Notes: a model not told the origin generated them from the letters alone. Positions 36,247-44,229 are shown, counted from the first letter of the stretch. The stretch is 64,000 nucleotides of DNA from Candidatus Woesearchaeota archaeon (GCA_016185945.1 JACPMR010000004.1:18735-82734); one strand, 5' to 3'. Translations and numbers: made by a program.

Positions 36247-36436
36247 AAGATTTTAACAAGGGTTAAACGGAAAAATCGGTCGCTATGCTAATTTTCCAAG
36301 AAAATTCCCGATTTTTCCCAAATGCCAATCCATCTCTGAAAATTTTGTCAGGAGTGAAAAATGTGGGTTGCCTCATTTTTCCTCGCCAAAATTTTCGAGG
36401 GATTGCCACTTCGTTTAACCCTATAAGTTATACGCA
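36247..36436 (+). repeat. attC-like site X1
   Basis: Outer arms GGGTTAAACG (36260-36269) and CGTTTAACCC (36412-36421) are perfectly complementary. Boxes TTTTAAC before and GTTATAC (36427-36433) after fit the R boxes of attC sites. Nested inside are GGAAAAATCGG/CCGATTTTTCC, GAAAAATG/CATTTTTC and CCTCG/CGAGG hairpins. The stretch 36255-36390 is almost identical to site X2. Length about 190 bases, longer than most bacterial attC sites. Confidence 0.6.
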
Positions 36437-36437
36437 A

Positions 36438-36475
36438 TTTTTTCGGGGGCTAACGACTAAAATAGGGGCACACTC
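36438..36475. repeat. Left end of the second cassette block
   Basis: TTTTTTCGGGGGCT (36438-36451) and AGGGGCACACTC (36464-36475) reappear as AGCCCCCGAAAAAA (38037-38050) and GAGTGTGCCCCT (37981-37992), again inverted and in mirrored order. Confidence 0.65.
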
Positions 36476-36518
36476 AAAACGAATAATATAAATAGTAGAA
36501 CCTTTTGAATATGAAAAT

Positions 36519-36737
36519 ATGAGAGGTGGTCTATTAATTGCAGGTGCTGTAATAATATTTCTAGGATTTCTTTTAACAGTTACAATTATTGGGGCTATTC
36601 TTGGCATACCTTTGATAATTGCAGGAGCTATTGTGTTTATTCTGGGATTATTTTTGTCTCCTACCAAACAACAAAATCAAATAATAATCCAACAACATGT
36701 CGGAGACAAACATGTTAAAAGTAAAAAAGAAGATTAA
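36519..36737 (+). CDS. Small two-helix membrane protein
   Basis: A 72-residue protein with two membrane helices (LIAGAVIIFLGFLLTVTIIG and ILGIPLIIAGAIVFILGLF) joined by a short loop, and a Gln/Lys-rich cytosolic tail (QHVGDKHVKSKKED). Pattern of zinc-ribbon-free small membrane proteins seen in archaea; no specific family. It is the first gene of the second cassette block, 34 bases before the PD-(D/E)XK gene. Confidence 0.6.
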   Translation: MRGGLLIAGAVIIFLGFLLTVTIIGAILGIPLIIAGAIVFILGLFLSPTKQQNQIIIQQHVGDKHVKSKKED

Positions 36738-36771
36738 AACTCATCATTAAATAAATAACTTTTATTCTACT

Positions 36772-37194
36772 ATGAGCATTAGAAGAGGGAAGCTGGGGGA
36801 ATATAGAATAATTGTAGAATTGTTAAAAAGGGGCTATAATGTTTTTGAGGTTGTAGATGATAATGAAGGCATAGACTTTGTAATAAGATTACCAAATGGT
36901 AGGTACATTGAGATACAAGCAAAATACAAAAAAGATGGGTATTTTAATCAGTTTTATATGAGGAAAGAGCCAAGCGATAATTATTTTTTTATATTTTATT
37001 GGGCTGATGAAGACCACTTTTGGATTGTTCCCTCAAAGGAAATTAAGGAAAAAGCAAGTTATCAGCAAGATGGTGTGTGGAAAAATACCTATACAATAAA
37101 CCTAACAAGTGGTGTTCAGAGAGAAACTTTTAAAGATTACAAAGACAAATGGGATTTATTAGAAAGAGAAGTTGAAAAACAGGTAAAGGAGTAG
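36772..37194 (+). CDS. PD-(D/E)XK-fold protein, archaeal resolvase-like/DUF4365-like
   Basis: A 140-residue protein: RRGKLGEYRIIVELLKRGYNV (first Glu), then EGIDFVIRL (Asp) and YIEIQAKYKK (E-x-K), the complete nuclease core. The C-terminal half (NYFFIFYWADEDHFWIVPSKEI) matches small proteins that bind or cut DNA in mobile islands. Likely a small nuclease or restriction-related protein; single-domain. Confidence 0.7.
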   Translation: MSIRRGKLGEYRIIVELLKRGYNVFEVVDDNEGIDFVIRLPNGRYIEIQAKYKKDGYFNQFYMRKEPSDNYFFIFYWADEDHFWIVPSKEIKEKASYQQDGVWKNTYTINLTSGVQRETFKDYKDKWDLLEREVEKQVKE

Positions 37195-37195
37195 A

Positions 37196-37576
37196 TTATA
37201 CCACAGCTTCACAAACCAATTCAGAATTAGGCAATTTCTGGTTTATCTGTTGAGAAATAATTGGGTTCTTTTCAACAATCTTGTTTCTAACTTTGATTTG
37301 AAATACCAATCTTATTTCTATAATATTTTCATGAACATTAATATTAAACTGCCAATTTGGTATATTCAATAAACTTTTCTTATCAATATTTAGATATTCA
37401 GCAGCATCAAATATTTGAATTCCAGTCAAAAATCCTTCTTTATCTACATCTACTACCAAATTATCTAATAATTCAATAGATTTAACATATTCCCTATCCT
37501 TTACTTTAAAAAATAGTATATCATGTTTGTAATCATAATCAACTTCTCCCTTTCCTTCTAATTTGTTTTGAGTCAT
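37196..37576 (-). CDS. DUF2283-domain protein, probable antitoxin
   Basis: A 126-residue protein whose first 70 residues (VDYDYKHDILFFKV, then ELLDNLVVDVDKEGFLTGIQIFDAAEYL) form a DUF2283 domain. It follows a DUF4258-like gene by one base on the same strand; in archaea DUF2283 proteins commonly partner with DUF4258/RelE-type toxins. The extra C-terminal 50 residues are unusual. Antitoxin role is inferred from the pairing. Confidence 0.68.
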   Translation of the reverse strand: MTQNKLEGKGEVDYDYKHDILFFKVKDREYVKSIELLDNLVVDVDKEGFLTGIQIFDAAEYLNIDKKSLLNIPNWQFNINVHENIIEIRLVFQIKVRNKIVEKNPIISQQINQKLPNSELVCEAVV

Positions 37577-37577
37577 T

Positions 37578-37910
37578 TTACAATCTTGGTACTTGTGTTT
37601 TATCTGGTAAATAAAATGTAACTATCTCAATTTTATTTGGTTGAATATCAAGCATTAGTCTTAAAACCTCGTTTTTGCTGTAATCGTAAAATACTGCATA
37701 ATTTCCGTTAAACTGGATGCCAACCAATACAGGTATTTTAGCTGATAAATACTCTTTAAGTACTTCATCTTTAAAAATCTTTCTCTGCTTTTCGCTTAAA
37801 CGAAAAAATGTATGGTCAGTAGTATTAATTTGGTCTTTTGTGTAATTTTTAATAATATTAAGAAAAGCCTCTACTTCCACCTTCTTTTCTATTTTATGCC
37901 CCTTTACCAT
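37578..37910 (-). CDS. DUF4258/RelE-like toxin candidate
   Basis: A 110-residue protein: TTDHTFFRLSEKQRKIFKDEVLKEYL matches the His-x-x-x-R start of DUF4258-type toxins, followed by strands VLVGIQFNGNYAVFYDY and IEIVTFYLPDK. It lies directly upstream of a DUF2283 gene. The pair has its own orientation opposite to the other genes of the block, as toxin-antitoxin cassettes often do. Confidence 0.62.
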   Translation of the reverse strand: MVKGHKIEKKVEVEAFLNIIKNYTKDQINTTDHTFFRLSEKQRKIFKDEVLKEYLSAKIPVLVGIQFNGNYAVFYDYSKNEVLRLMLDIQPNKIEIVTFYLPDKTQVPRL

Positions 37911-37980
37911 TACATTATATGGACTGAGCTATAATTTAAAGATTTTTCCATAAAAGAGCCCCGATTCCTGATACTTTTGA

Positions 37981-38050
37981 GAGTGTGCCCCTTAATGCAG
38001 TTCTTTATTGCTCACTTTATTCGCTTGATTGAAACGAGCCCCCGAAAAAA
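37981..38050. repeat. Right end of the second cassette block
   Basis: GAGTGTGCCCCT (37981-37992) and AGCCCCCGAAAAAA (38037-38050) mirror the left end at 36438-36475. Together they bound a block with four ORFs. Confidence 0.65.
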
Positions 38051-38093
38051 CTTTGCTTTCAGCAACCACGTTGCACTTTCGCATTCGCTCAGG

Positions 38094-38258
38094 GCGCTAA
38101 ACAGGGGTTTTACGATTCGCTCCTTGCAGTCGCTCATCCAAATTGAATTTTCATCTCTGATTTCAGCTCTGTTCCGTTAAATTTTGTGGGTTGCCTCAAA
38201 ATCGAGGGAAAAATTTTCGAGGGCGTAGGACTTCGTTTAATTCTATAAGTTATACGCA
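38094..38258 (+). repeat. attC-like site X3
   Basis: Begins GCGCTAAACAGGGG and ends CTTCGTTTAATTCTATAAG followed by GTTATAC (38249-38255), the same 3' box and flank as X1. GTGGGTTGCCTCA and an AAAATTTTCGAGGG hairpin are shared with X1 and X2; the 5' part differs. The gap 37911-38374 is otherwise empty. Confidence 0.5.
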
Positions 38259-38374
38259 ATTTTTGCGAACACCTAATTAATAGAAAGGAAAGGGGACTTA
38301 ATCCAAATTACTATCCCTTAAGAGTAGTAATAACAGCAAAGTTTATAAATGATTGAATTTATCAATATAGATAT

Positions 38375-39154
38375 ATGGCAGAAATAAATGACCAAGAATT
38401 AAGAAGATTTCCAGATTTATCTTTAGAAGAACAAATACAACTTTATGATTCTATAAGAGCTTCTGGTAAAACTCCAGAGAGAGAATTACTCCGAGTTTCT
38501 GAATCAACTCCTCATGATTTTGTTAATATTAGAAGCGATCCTAATTGTCCAATGGACCAAGCTATATACAAGGTTAGAAAAGGACATATCGTCATGGCAG
38601 AATATGAGGTTGCAAGAAGTGGAATTAGTAGGGCACAAGCAGGATTTATTGGAGAAGTGGTAATGGACAGCCTGCAAAAACCTGGACAGGTAGATTTAAT
38701 GCATTTTCCAAAAGGATTAGAGTATTTAGAAAAAGCAGATTTAAGTGATCCAAGGATTGCTGCAGATGCAAGAAAAAGTCTTTTGGAAAGTGCTTTAAGT
38801 GATCCCGAAGCACAAAGACTATTTACAGATACTGAAAAATATAGTCTAATATATGGGCTTGCAAATGATAGATACTCTAGAAAGACTAGTGTTGGAATTG
38901 TAGAAGAACCTCCATCAGGATTTAATGATGGTTTGTTAAGATTAAGCAGAGGTGTAGAAATTGATATGTCAAATATTAGATTAATTCATATTATTGGAGT
39001 TGATTCAAGGGTTGCAGAAGCACAAAGAAATTACGCACAGAGAGGAGACAGAGTTGAAGTTCTATTTCAAGGTAATTGGTATCCTGCAACAGTAATTGAT
39101 ACTTCTGCATCAAGAAATGCTATTGGAGTAAGATGTGATCAAAAAGTTCGTTAA
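38375..39154 (+). CDS. Hypothetical protein with Tudor-like C-terminus
   Basis: A 259-residue protein. The N-terminal 200 residues are helical and not recognised (LSLEEQIQLYDSIRASGKTP). The C-terminal RGDRVEVLFQGNWYPATVID is a Tudor/SH3-like beta-barrel pattern. The last 12 codons run antisense into a PIN-domain gene remnant, so the present C-terminus may be a product of recombination. TATA GTTTATAAAT lies about 30 bases upstream of a leaderless ATG. Confidence 0.55.
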   Translation: MAEINDQELRRFPDLSLEEQIQLYDSIRASGKTPERELLRVSESTPHDFVNIRSDPNCPMDQAIYKVRKGHIVMAEYEVARSGISRAQAGFIGEVVMDSLQKPGQVDLMHFPKGLEYLEKADLSDPRIAADARKSLLESALSDPEAQRLFTDTEKYSLIYGLANDRYSRKTSVGIVEEPPSGFNDGLLRLSRGVEIDMSNIRLIHIIGVDSRVAEAQRNYAQRGDRVEVLFQGNWYPATVIDTSASRNAIGVRCDQKVR

Positions 39155-39323
39155 AATCTTCTTCTGTTCTTTTTGTTTTACCTTTAAGGTAATCATTGTA
39201 TTTCTTAAATTCTTCAAAAATAAATTCTGGCGCATAGAGGGTATGCTTAAATAAAATATCAGAAGTTCCACTTTCTTTTAGCAAAGCCGCAAAAAGAATA
39301 TTTGAATCTATTACTAAATCCAT
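39120..39323 (-). pseudogene. Truncated PIN-domain toxin
   Basis: Only 67 residues: MDLVIDSNILFAALLKESG and APEFIFEEFKKYNDYL are the first half of an archaeal PIN ribonuclease (usually about 130-145 residues). The later acidic residues of the active site are missing. Its 3' end overlaps by 35 bases the end of the opposite gene, which suggests that a recombination joint removed the C-terminal half. An apparently intact antitoxin gene precedes it. Confidence 0.6.
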
Positions 39324-39325
39324 GA

Positions 39326-39550
39326 TTAAGCCTTTCTGTATCTTTTCGCCAGATTTTTGTTTAATTCCCTTCCTAATCTCAATGCGTCTTCTTCAGTCAG
39401 AGTGCTATCAGATTTAAATTTTCTTAAAAATTCCAAATCCTTTATTCTCTGCATAAAGGCTTGCCTTGCTACCTCAGACCAGTTCATTTCTGGAAATTTT
39501 TCCATCTTATTTTTCAGTTCTGATGGCACTGCTAAAGTCATTGTTGTCAT
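39326..39550 (-). CDS. VapB-like ribbon-helix-helix antitoxin
   Basis: A 74-residue protein: MTLAVPSELKNKMEKFPEMNWSEV is a ribbon-helix-helix start, followed by a charged C-terminal helix that normally wraps the PIN toxin. It sits two bases upstream of the truncated PIN gene. With the toxin broken, the antitoxin may be a leftover or act against a PIN toxin elsewhere. Confidence 0.7.
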   Translation of the reverse strand: MTTMTLAVPSELKNKMEKFPEMNWSEVARQAFMQRIKDLEFLRKFKSDSTLTEEDALRLGRELNKNLAKRYRKA

Positions 39551-39717
39551 AGTCTCGACCTCCGATATGTGTAAATATGTATAATATGTTTAAATATATA
39601 AACTTTACGATTTTAGCCCCAACCCTTCACCCTTTTATTTGATTAGGCTTACGCCATTTAAGATACGAGACTTTCTCAACTCTTCGGACGAAGTTTGCCA
39701 GAACTACGTAACTGGCA

Positions 39718-39912
39718 AAGAATATAACAAGGGTTAAACGGAAAAATCGGTCGCTAAAGCTAAAACGCCAAGCGTTTTCCCGATTTTTCCCAAATGCCAA
39801 TCCATCTCTGAAAATTTTGTCAGGAGTGAAAATTCATGGGTTGCCTCAAAAATCCTCACGAGGAAAAAATTTCGAGGAGAAAAACTTCGTTAAATTCCGA
39901 TGTTATATTCAA
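39718..39912 (+). repeat. attC-like site X2
   Basis: Outer R-like boxes GAATATAAC (39720-39728) and GTTATATTC (39902-39910) are perfectly complementary over 9 bases. Inside, AAGGGTTAAACGGAAAAATC onward is nearly identical to X1 for about 120 bases, with changes in the hairpin loops (AAAACGCC/GGCGTTTT-type arm replaces the X1 arm). The gap 39551-39981 holds only this site and its flanks. Confidence 0.62.
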
Positions 39913-39921
39913 TTATTACTC

Positions 39922-39933
39922 GGGGTATGGGGC
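39922..39933. repeat. Left end of a single-gene cassette block
   Basis: GGGGTATGGGGC is exactly complementary to GCCCCATACCCC at 40408-40419. The 470-base block between contains one ORF. Confidence 0.6.
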
Positions 39934-39981
39934 TTGAAATAGAAAGTTTAATTTAGTAGATTCCAAATATATCTAAAAAAA

Positions 39982-40401
39982 ATGGATAAGCAAATTGTAA
40001 AAGATACAAAACTGCTATACAAAATGTCTTATCATATGGCTACAAGTCTTTTGAAACAATTTCAAGAATTTCATCCATTGACAGCATTTATTGATAAGGA
40101 AGGTAAATCTAGTTACCTAAACATATTTGAGGGAAATGAGTTTCCAAATTCAAAAAAATTGGTACAAAAATATACTAAATTTTATAAAAAAGAATCGAAA
40201 AAATATAGGGCAGTTTCTATAATATATAATACTACAGTTAAAGAACCTAGTGGTAAAGCTAAAGACACAGTAATAATATCAATCCACCATAAAGGAGGTT
40301 ACTCTAAAGTATTTCATGTACCCTACAAAATAATATCCAAAAATAAAATACATTTTTATAAAACTGAAAGTGCCGAGCAAAAGAGCTATATTTTTTCTTA
40401 A
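39982..40401 (+). CDS. Hypothetical protein filling one cassette
   Basis: A 139-residue, Lys-rich protein (about 20% Lys). Some strand pattern in YRAVSIIYNTTVKEPSG and TVIISIHHKGGYSKVFHVPY. No family recognised. It is the sole gene between two complementary block ends, as in a one-gene integron cassette, with the stop only 7 bases before the right end. Confidence 0.55.
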   Translation: MDKQIVKDTKLLYKMSYHMATSLLKQFQEFHPLTAFIDKEGKSSYLNIFEGNEFPNSKKLVQKYTKFYKKESKKYRAVSIIYNTTVKEPSGKAKDTVIISIHHKGGYSKVFHVPYKIISKNKIHFYKTESAEQKSYIFS

Positions 40402-40407
40402 TTAATT

Positions 40408-40592
40408 GCCCCATACCCCTCCGTCATAACTCTGCTTGCGCAGGTCATCCCCACTCCGCTTCGCTCGTAGGGCTGACTCGCTAAACAGGCATTAACAGAC
40501 TCCGAAAAATGAGCCCTACTCTAAAGGTTTCCTTCTCATTTTTCGTCGTCCAAATTTTTTCTTCGGCTGAAATTTAAGTCTATTATTATCCA
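40408..40592 (+). repeat. Right block end plus attC-like site X4
   Basis: GCCCCATACCCC (40408-40419) is followed by a TCATAAC box and a palindromic region (CTGCTTGCGCAGG; CATTAACAG; GAAAAATGAG/CTCATTTTTC). The 3' box is poorly defined. It resembles X3 in CTCGCTAAACAGG. The gap 40402-40655 has no gene. Confidence 0.42.
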
Positions 40593-40655
40593 ATCACCCA
40601 CCCAGACGGCGCGCGAAAACGATAACTTAATAAATCAAGATATTAATTTAGTTTT

Positions 40656-41450
40656 ATGAAAGTAACAAAAAATGGCAAATTCTTTTTTGTAAATTCTTTT
40701 GAGGGTTCGTTTTTTAATAAGTTGAAGCGGGCTTTAGTAAATTTCTTAATGAGTTTTCTTATCGACTCTTTTTGGGAAAAAGTTCAAAATAACAACTGGG
40801 AAAAAGAAACTTATAACATATTTGATAATTTCTTGGATAAAAACAATTCTTACATTGATATTGGTGCTTGGATAGGGCCAACTGTTCTTTATGGGTGCCA
40901 ACTTTCAAAACATTGTTATGCTATCGAACCCGATTTTGTAGCATATCAATCATTAAAATCAAACATTGAGTTGAATAAAAATTTAATAAATAAGATTACT
41001 CTCTATAATGGAGCAATATCAAACATAACTGGAAAAATGGCTATTTCCGCAAGGTTTGGTTTGGGAGATTCTATGTCTTCAGTATTAGAAAGGAATTCTG
41101 ATGACATTCTTTTTGTAGGATGTTTAAAATTTAATGATTTTATAAATCGGTTTAAAATAAATGATTGTAATTTTGTAAAAATTGATGCCGAAGGTGCAGA
41201 AGTTCTTATTTTGCTTTCTATGTCAGAATTTATAAAACAAAATAAACCAACAATTCATCTTTCGTTGCATCCATTTCTTTTTAAGAATTTAAGAGAAGAT
41301 TCAAAGAAAATCTTAAATACCCTTAAGTTATATAAAAATGTTTATGATAATCGGGGGAATATTTTGAATTACAGGGAGATTGAAGAAAAACTTTTGAATA
41401 AAAAATTATTTGATATTGTTCTGACGGATTTAAATTGGAGTAAGAAATAA
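40656..41450 (+). CDS. FkbM-family methyltransferase
   Basis: A 264-residue SAM methyltransferase: NNSYIDIGAWIGPTVLYGC (motif I), HCYAIEPDFVAYQSLKSN, MSSVLER and NFVKIDAEGAEVLIL (FkbM signature KIDxEGxE). Such enzymes usually methylate sugars or glycolipids at the cell surface. Its AT-rich composition is like that of the other cassette genes. It is the last gene of the array. Confidence 0.82.
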   Translation: MKVTKNGKFFFVNSFEGSFFNKLKRALVNFLMSFLIDSFWEKVQNNNWEKETYNIFDNFLDKNNSYIDIGAWIGPTVLYGCQLSKHCYAIEPDFVAYQSLKSNIELNKNLINKITLYNGAISNITGKMAISARFGLGDSMSSVLERNSDDILFVGCLKFNDFINRFKINDCNFVKIDAEGAEVLILLSMSEFIKQNKPTIHLSLHPFLFKNLREDSKKILNTLKLYKNVYDNRGNILNYREIEEKLLNKKLFDIVLTDLNWSKK

Positions 41451-41480
41451 CGTGAGCCGTCCCCCATCCTAATTTTGGAG

Positions 41481-41660
41481 ATTTAAATTTCTTAACGCCG
41501 AAGAAAAAACTCACTCCTTTCAGTCGTGCCACATTGCATTTTCGCCTTCGGCTCAGGTCGTTGAACAGACATGTCAAGCGTTAAATGCAATTCGAAAACC
41601 CGCCTATCTTTGATAGTAAACCGTAAATCCCTTTTAGTTGTCGCCTCCGTTGAACTTCAT
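41481..41660 (+). repeat. attC-like site X5
   Basis: GTTGAAC boxes at 41570-41576 and 41649-41655 fit the GTTRRRY consensus. The end CCGTAAATCCCTTTTAGTTG, then CGCCTCCGTTGAAC, resembles the end of the region beside the recombinase (CCGTAAATTCTTTAGTTG, then CTGCCTTCGTTTAA). This appears to be the last site of the array; beyond it core genes resume. No ORF in 41451-41692. Confidence 0.45.
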
Positions 41661-41692
41661 AAGAAAACAAGAGATTAGGAAATGCTTCTCAT

Positions 41693-42307
41693 CTAATCAA
41701 TAGCTTGTACGTTAGGCACTTGTCCAAGCTCCATATAAAGTGTAAAGTGTTTCACTAGTTTATTATTATCTTCATTTGACTCACGGATTTCCGAGCTGGA
41801 ATCCACAGTTGCGCTTACCTCATAAGTCGCACCAAGTTCTCTGAGGTAAACGGGATATAACCAGGCTCCGCCGATTTCTTCCCCAGGCATAAGCACCTTT
41901 CCTCCCTCAATCCATGTTCCTCCCCATTTTGGTGAGAATTTTCTATTAGTACGCTGTAGGTCGCCATCATATCCCGGGGCAGTCACAAGAATGTTGAATG
42001 GGCGCGACACAGGAGCTGTGCCGATATTCTTAATAATTACTGCTACCAAGTATTTATAACCGTACACCCCTTGTATGCTCTCTGCTGTCCTGGACACAAT
42101 TATCCTGCTTACGATAAGATCTGCGCCATGAGCACTGCTTCCGCCAACAACGTTTCCGCCAACAGTGGCAGCCCTGTTATTATCAAAAAAACCTTGAACA
42201 AGAATGATTATTAAAACAAGAATTAGAACAACAATAACGCCATTCATCCAATGATGGCTGGGATGTTGTGTGTTGCGTTTTTCAATTATGGTCTTGCTAC
42301 GTTTCAT
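41693..42307 (-). CDS. Membrane-anchored CARDB-domain protein
   Basis: A 204-residue protein with one N-terminal membrane helix (GVIVVLILVLIIILVQGFF) and an extracellular CARDB-like beta-sandwich: ADLIVSRIIVS, VIIKNIGTAPVSRPF, and the closing ATVDSSSEIRESNEDNN. Such domains mediate adhesion. It is expressed alone and is the first gene after the cassette array. Confidence 0.72.
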   Translation of the reverse strand: MKRSKTIIEKRNTQHPSHHWMNGVIVVLILVLIIILVQGFFDNNRAATVGGNVVGGSSAHGADLIVSRIIVSRTAESIQGVYGYKYLVAVIIKNIGTAPVSRPFNILVTAPGYDGDLQRTNRKFSPKWGGTWIEGGKVLMPGEEIGGAWLYPVYLRELGATYEVSATVDSSSEIRESNEDNNKLVKHFTLYMELGQVPNVQAID

Positions 42308-42466
42308 ATTATCGCCTCTTTTATTTTACAATTACTTTAAAGGTATTTAAATATTTCTTTTTAAAAGCCTGCGACGGAGACCCCAAGCCCCAATTTTCTC
42401 CATCCCTTTTTCAGATAAATATTTATACTACCTGCTCCAAAGCACACATAAACAGGGGTGGTAGGC

Positions 42467-42979
42467 ATGGACGATTACAAGAATATTATTTCTCACATTG
42501 ACATAGACAGGAGTTTAGAAGCCATTGAGTATTTCTCTTTTAACGGCATTGACGGTGAAACAATCTCTGAGTTCAGCAATGACATTGAAGGAAGCAATGA
42601 CTCGATTGAGTTGCATCTTGTCAAGTCAAGGGCATACAAGGAAGCGTTGATTTTAACCCTTAAGAAAAGCAACGGCGCCTACAACGAGGCATGGAGAGAT
42701 TTCCTGAAGGAGGAGCAGAAAACATTTGGCGGAAGCAAGATTTTTTACATCAACAACGAATGCAGCAAGCTGCTTGTTTTGTCATTGCCAAACGAGATGA
42801 GGAACAAGATGAACATGGCAATCACAAGATTGAACAAAATCAATGACAAGATAACAAGGATAAATTCAAGGATTAAAAAGGAAAATCTTGATTTGTACGA
42901 ATCGAGAATCAAAACAAAGGACACAAACAAGAAGAAAGATGACATTATCAATTTTATAAACCAGAATTTGAAAGTTTAA
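42467..42979 (+). CDS. Conserved helical hypothetical protein
   Basis: 170 residues from the ATG at 42467, preceded by GGGGTGGTAGG, a strong Shine-Dalgarno; an in-frame GTG nine bases earlier is less likely. Acidic N-terminal half (DIDRSLEAIEYFSFNGIDG) and a Lys/Asn-rich coiled-coil C-terminus (MAITRLNKINDKITRINSRI). No family recognised. Followed by structured element copy G. Confidence 0.6.
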   Translation: MDDYKNIISHIDIDRSLEAIEYFSFNGIDGETISEFSNDIEGSNDSIELHLVKSRAYKEALILTLKKSNGAYNEAWRDFLKEEQKTFGGSKIFYINNECSKLLVLSLPNEMRNKMNMAITRLNKINDKITRINSRIKKENLDLYESRIKTKDTNKKKDDIINFINQNLKV

Positions 42980-43024
42980 GATTTGTTTTTAATTAACTAA
43001 CTAATATAACTCTTCAATCAATAA

Positions 43025-43156
43025 ACGAGAGCGTCCTTTGAAAGCAATCATAATAAGGAGACCAGCTTTTTCTGCGGCACTTTTAAGTCAAGGGATATGG
43101 TGCAACTTTCCTGAGCTGGGTTCCCATATAACTTCTGCAGATGCTGGGAAGCGAAG
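43025..43156 (+). repeat. Dispersed structured element, copy G
   Basis: Begins ACGAGAGCGTCCTTTG. P2 TCCTT (43034-43038)/AAGGA (43055-43059); P3 CCAGCT (43062-43067)/AGCTGG (43114-43119); P4 GCAC (43077-43080)/GTGC (43100-43103); 3' hairpin TTCCCA/TGGGAA. All four helices are kept although the bases differ from copies A, C, D and E. The last 43 bases are nearly identical to copy F. Confidence 0.75.
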
Positions 43157-43185
43157 TTGTTTGATATATTTTTTATCGAATTTTT

Positions 43186-44220
43186 TCAAACCATTCCCTT
43201 AAATCTTCTCAAGAACTCATTAAAATGATATGTCTTAATATTCAATCCGCAGGCATGCTCGTGCCCGCCGCCATAACCATCTAATCCAACTAAAGCTTTC
43301 TCAATAATTGGCGGCAAAATAATTTTTGTTGAGCGCAAGCTGCACTTCATCTCGTCATTCTTCTCCCTTGCAATGAGGATTATTTTATCCGGATGCTTGT
43401 AAATCGCCTCGTTTGACAATTCGCTTGTGAAGCTTGACTTGTCATCCTTATAGGTAAATATTGCGATTTTATCGTTGGATTTCTCAATCGCCATTAAGCT
43501 TTCCTTGCGCAATGGCTCAAAAATCTTGTTTACATATTCATACCTTTTATAAATAAATTTTCCTTGCGCTGTCTCCTGATTCAGTATCTCATAGGGGCTT
43601 TTTATTCTTGTCAAAATTTTAATCAATTTCATGACTTCCTCTGTCCTGCCTTTCAATACAAAAGAAAATATCTTGACAAGCTCCCCGAATTTAGTGTTAT
43701 AGATTATGTCGCCTGCTGTCTTGTACGGCTTGTCTATCAAATCAGGAAATTCTTTCTTGAAATCGCTAAGAAAAGGCGGCAAAAACCAGTCTGCTATGCA
43801 GCCAATTGCTGCAATCCACAAATCATTCCCAACAACTTGATAGCACATATAAGAAGTAGGATGATTGTCTTCCCAGTTTGAAATTCTTGGGTTAAAGTAT
43901 TTAACATTATCCATCTTGAATGGGCCGTGATGGTCCACCCATACAACAGGGACTTTGACTTCATCCAGAAATCCCTGCTCTACAAGTGCAACATCAAGTA
44001 TAAATATCTTGTCCGGCTGGTATTCAGTGACCTTGTTCAGGAAAACAGCGCTCAATTTAGGCGCTGTCTTGACAATTATGCCTTTGCCTTCCTGCTTGTA
44101 GCGGTAAAATTGAAGGAACGAGCACAATCCATCCTGGTCGTCATCAAAGAAAATCAACGGCTTTTTGCAGTTGTCTAGATGCTCCCTTATTTGCTTGATT
44201 TGAATGTGTGATAATGCCAT
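43186..44220 (-). CDS. DHH-family phosphoesterase (RecJ/NrnA-like)
   Basis: A 344-residue DHH-DHHA1 protein: IFFDDDQDGLCSFLQF, IFILDVALVEQ and VVWVDHHGPF (the DHH motif) in the catalytic half, then GYGGGHEHACGL of the DHHA1 domain near the C-terminus. These manganese enzymes degrade oligoribonucleotides, cyclic dinucleotides or single-stranded DNA. It is on the same strand as a lipoprotein gene 9 bases upstream. Confidence 0.88.
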   Translation of the reverse strand: MALSHIQIKQIREHLDNCKKPLIFFDDDQDGLCSFLQFYRYKQEGKGIIVKTAPKLSAVFLNKVTEYQPDKIFILDVALVEQGFLDEVKVPVVWVDHHGPFKMDNVKYFNPRISNWEDNHPTSYMCYQVVGNDLWIAAIGCIADWFLPPFLSDFKKEFPDLIDKPYKTAGDIIYNTKFGELVKIFSFVLKGRTEEVMKLIKILTRIKSPYEILNQETAQGKFIYKRYEYVNKIFEPLRKESLMAIEKSNDKIAIFTYKDDKSSFTSELSNEAIYKHPDKIILIAREKNDEMKCSLRSTKIILPPIIEKALVGLDGYGGGHEHACGLNIKTYHFNEFLRRFKGMV

Positions 44221-44229
44221 TTTGCAAAG

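Noticed and set aside
23741..41692. GC-rich GGGGGCT motifs and near-identical 120-base segments as a CRISPR array
   Set aside because: The copies are kilobases apart, occur in both orientations and are not separated by spacers of even length; no cas1/cas2 is present. The Cas4-like gene alone does not make a CRISPR locus.
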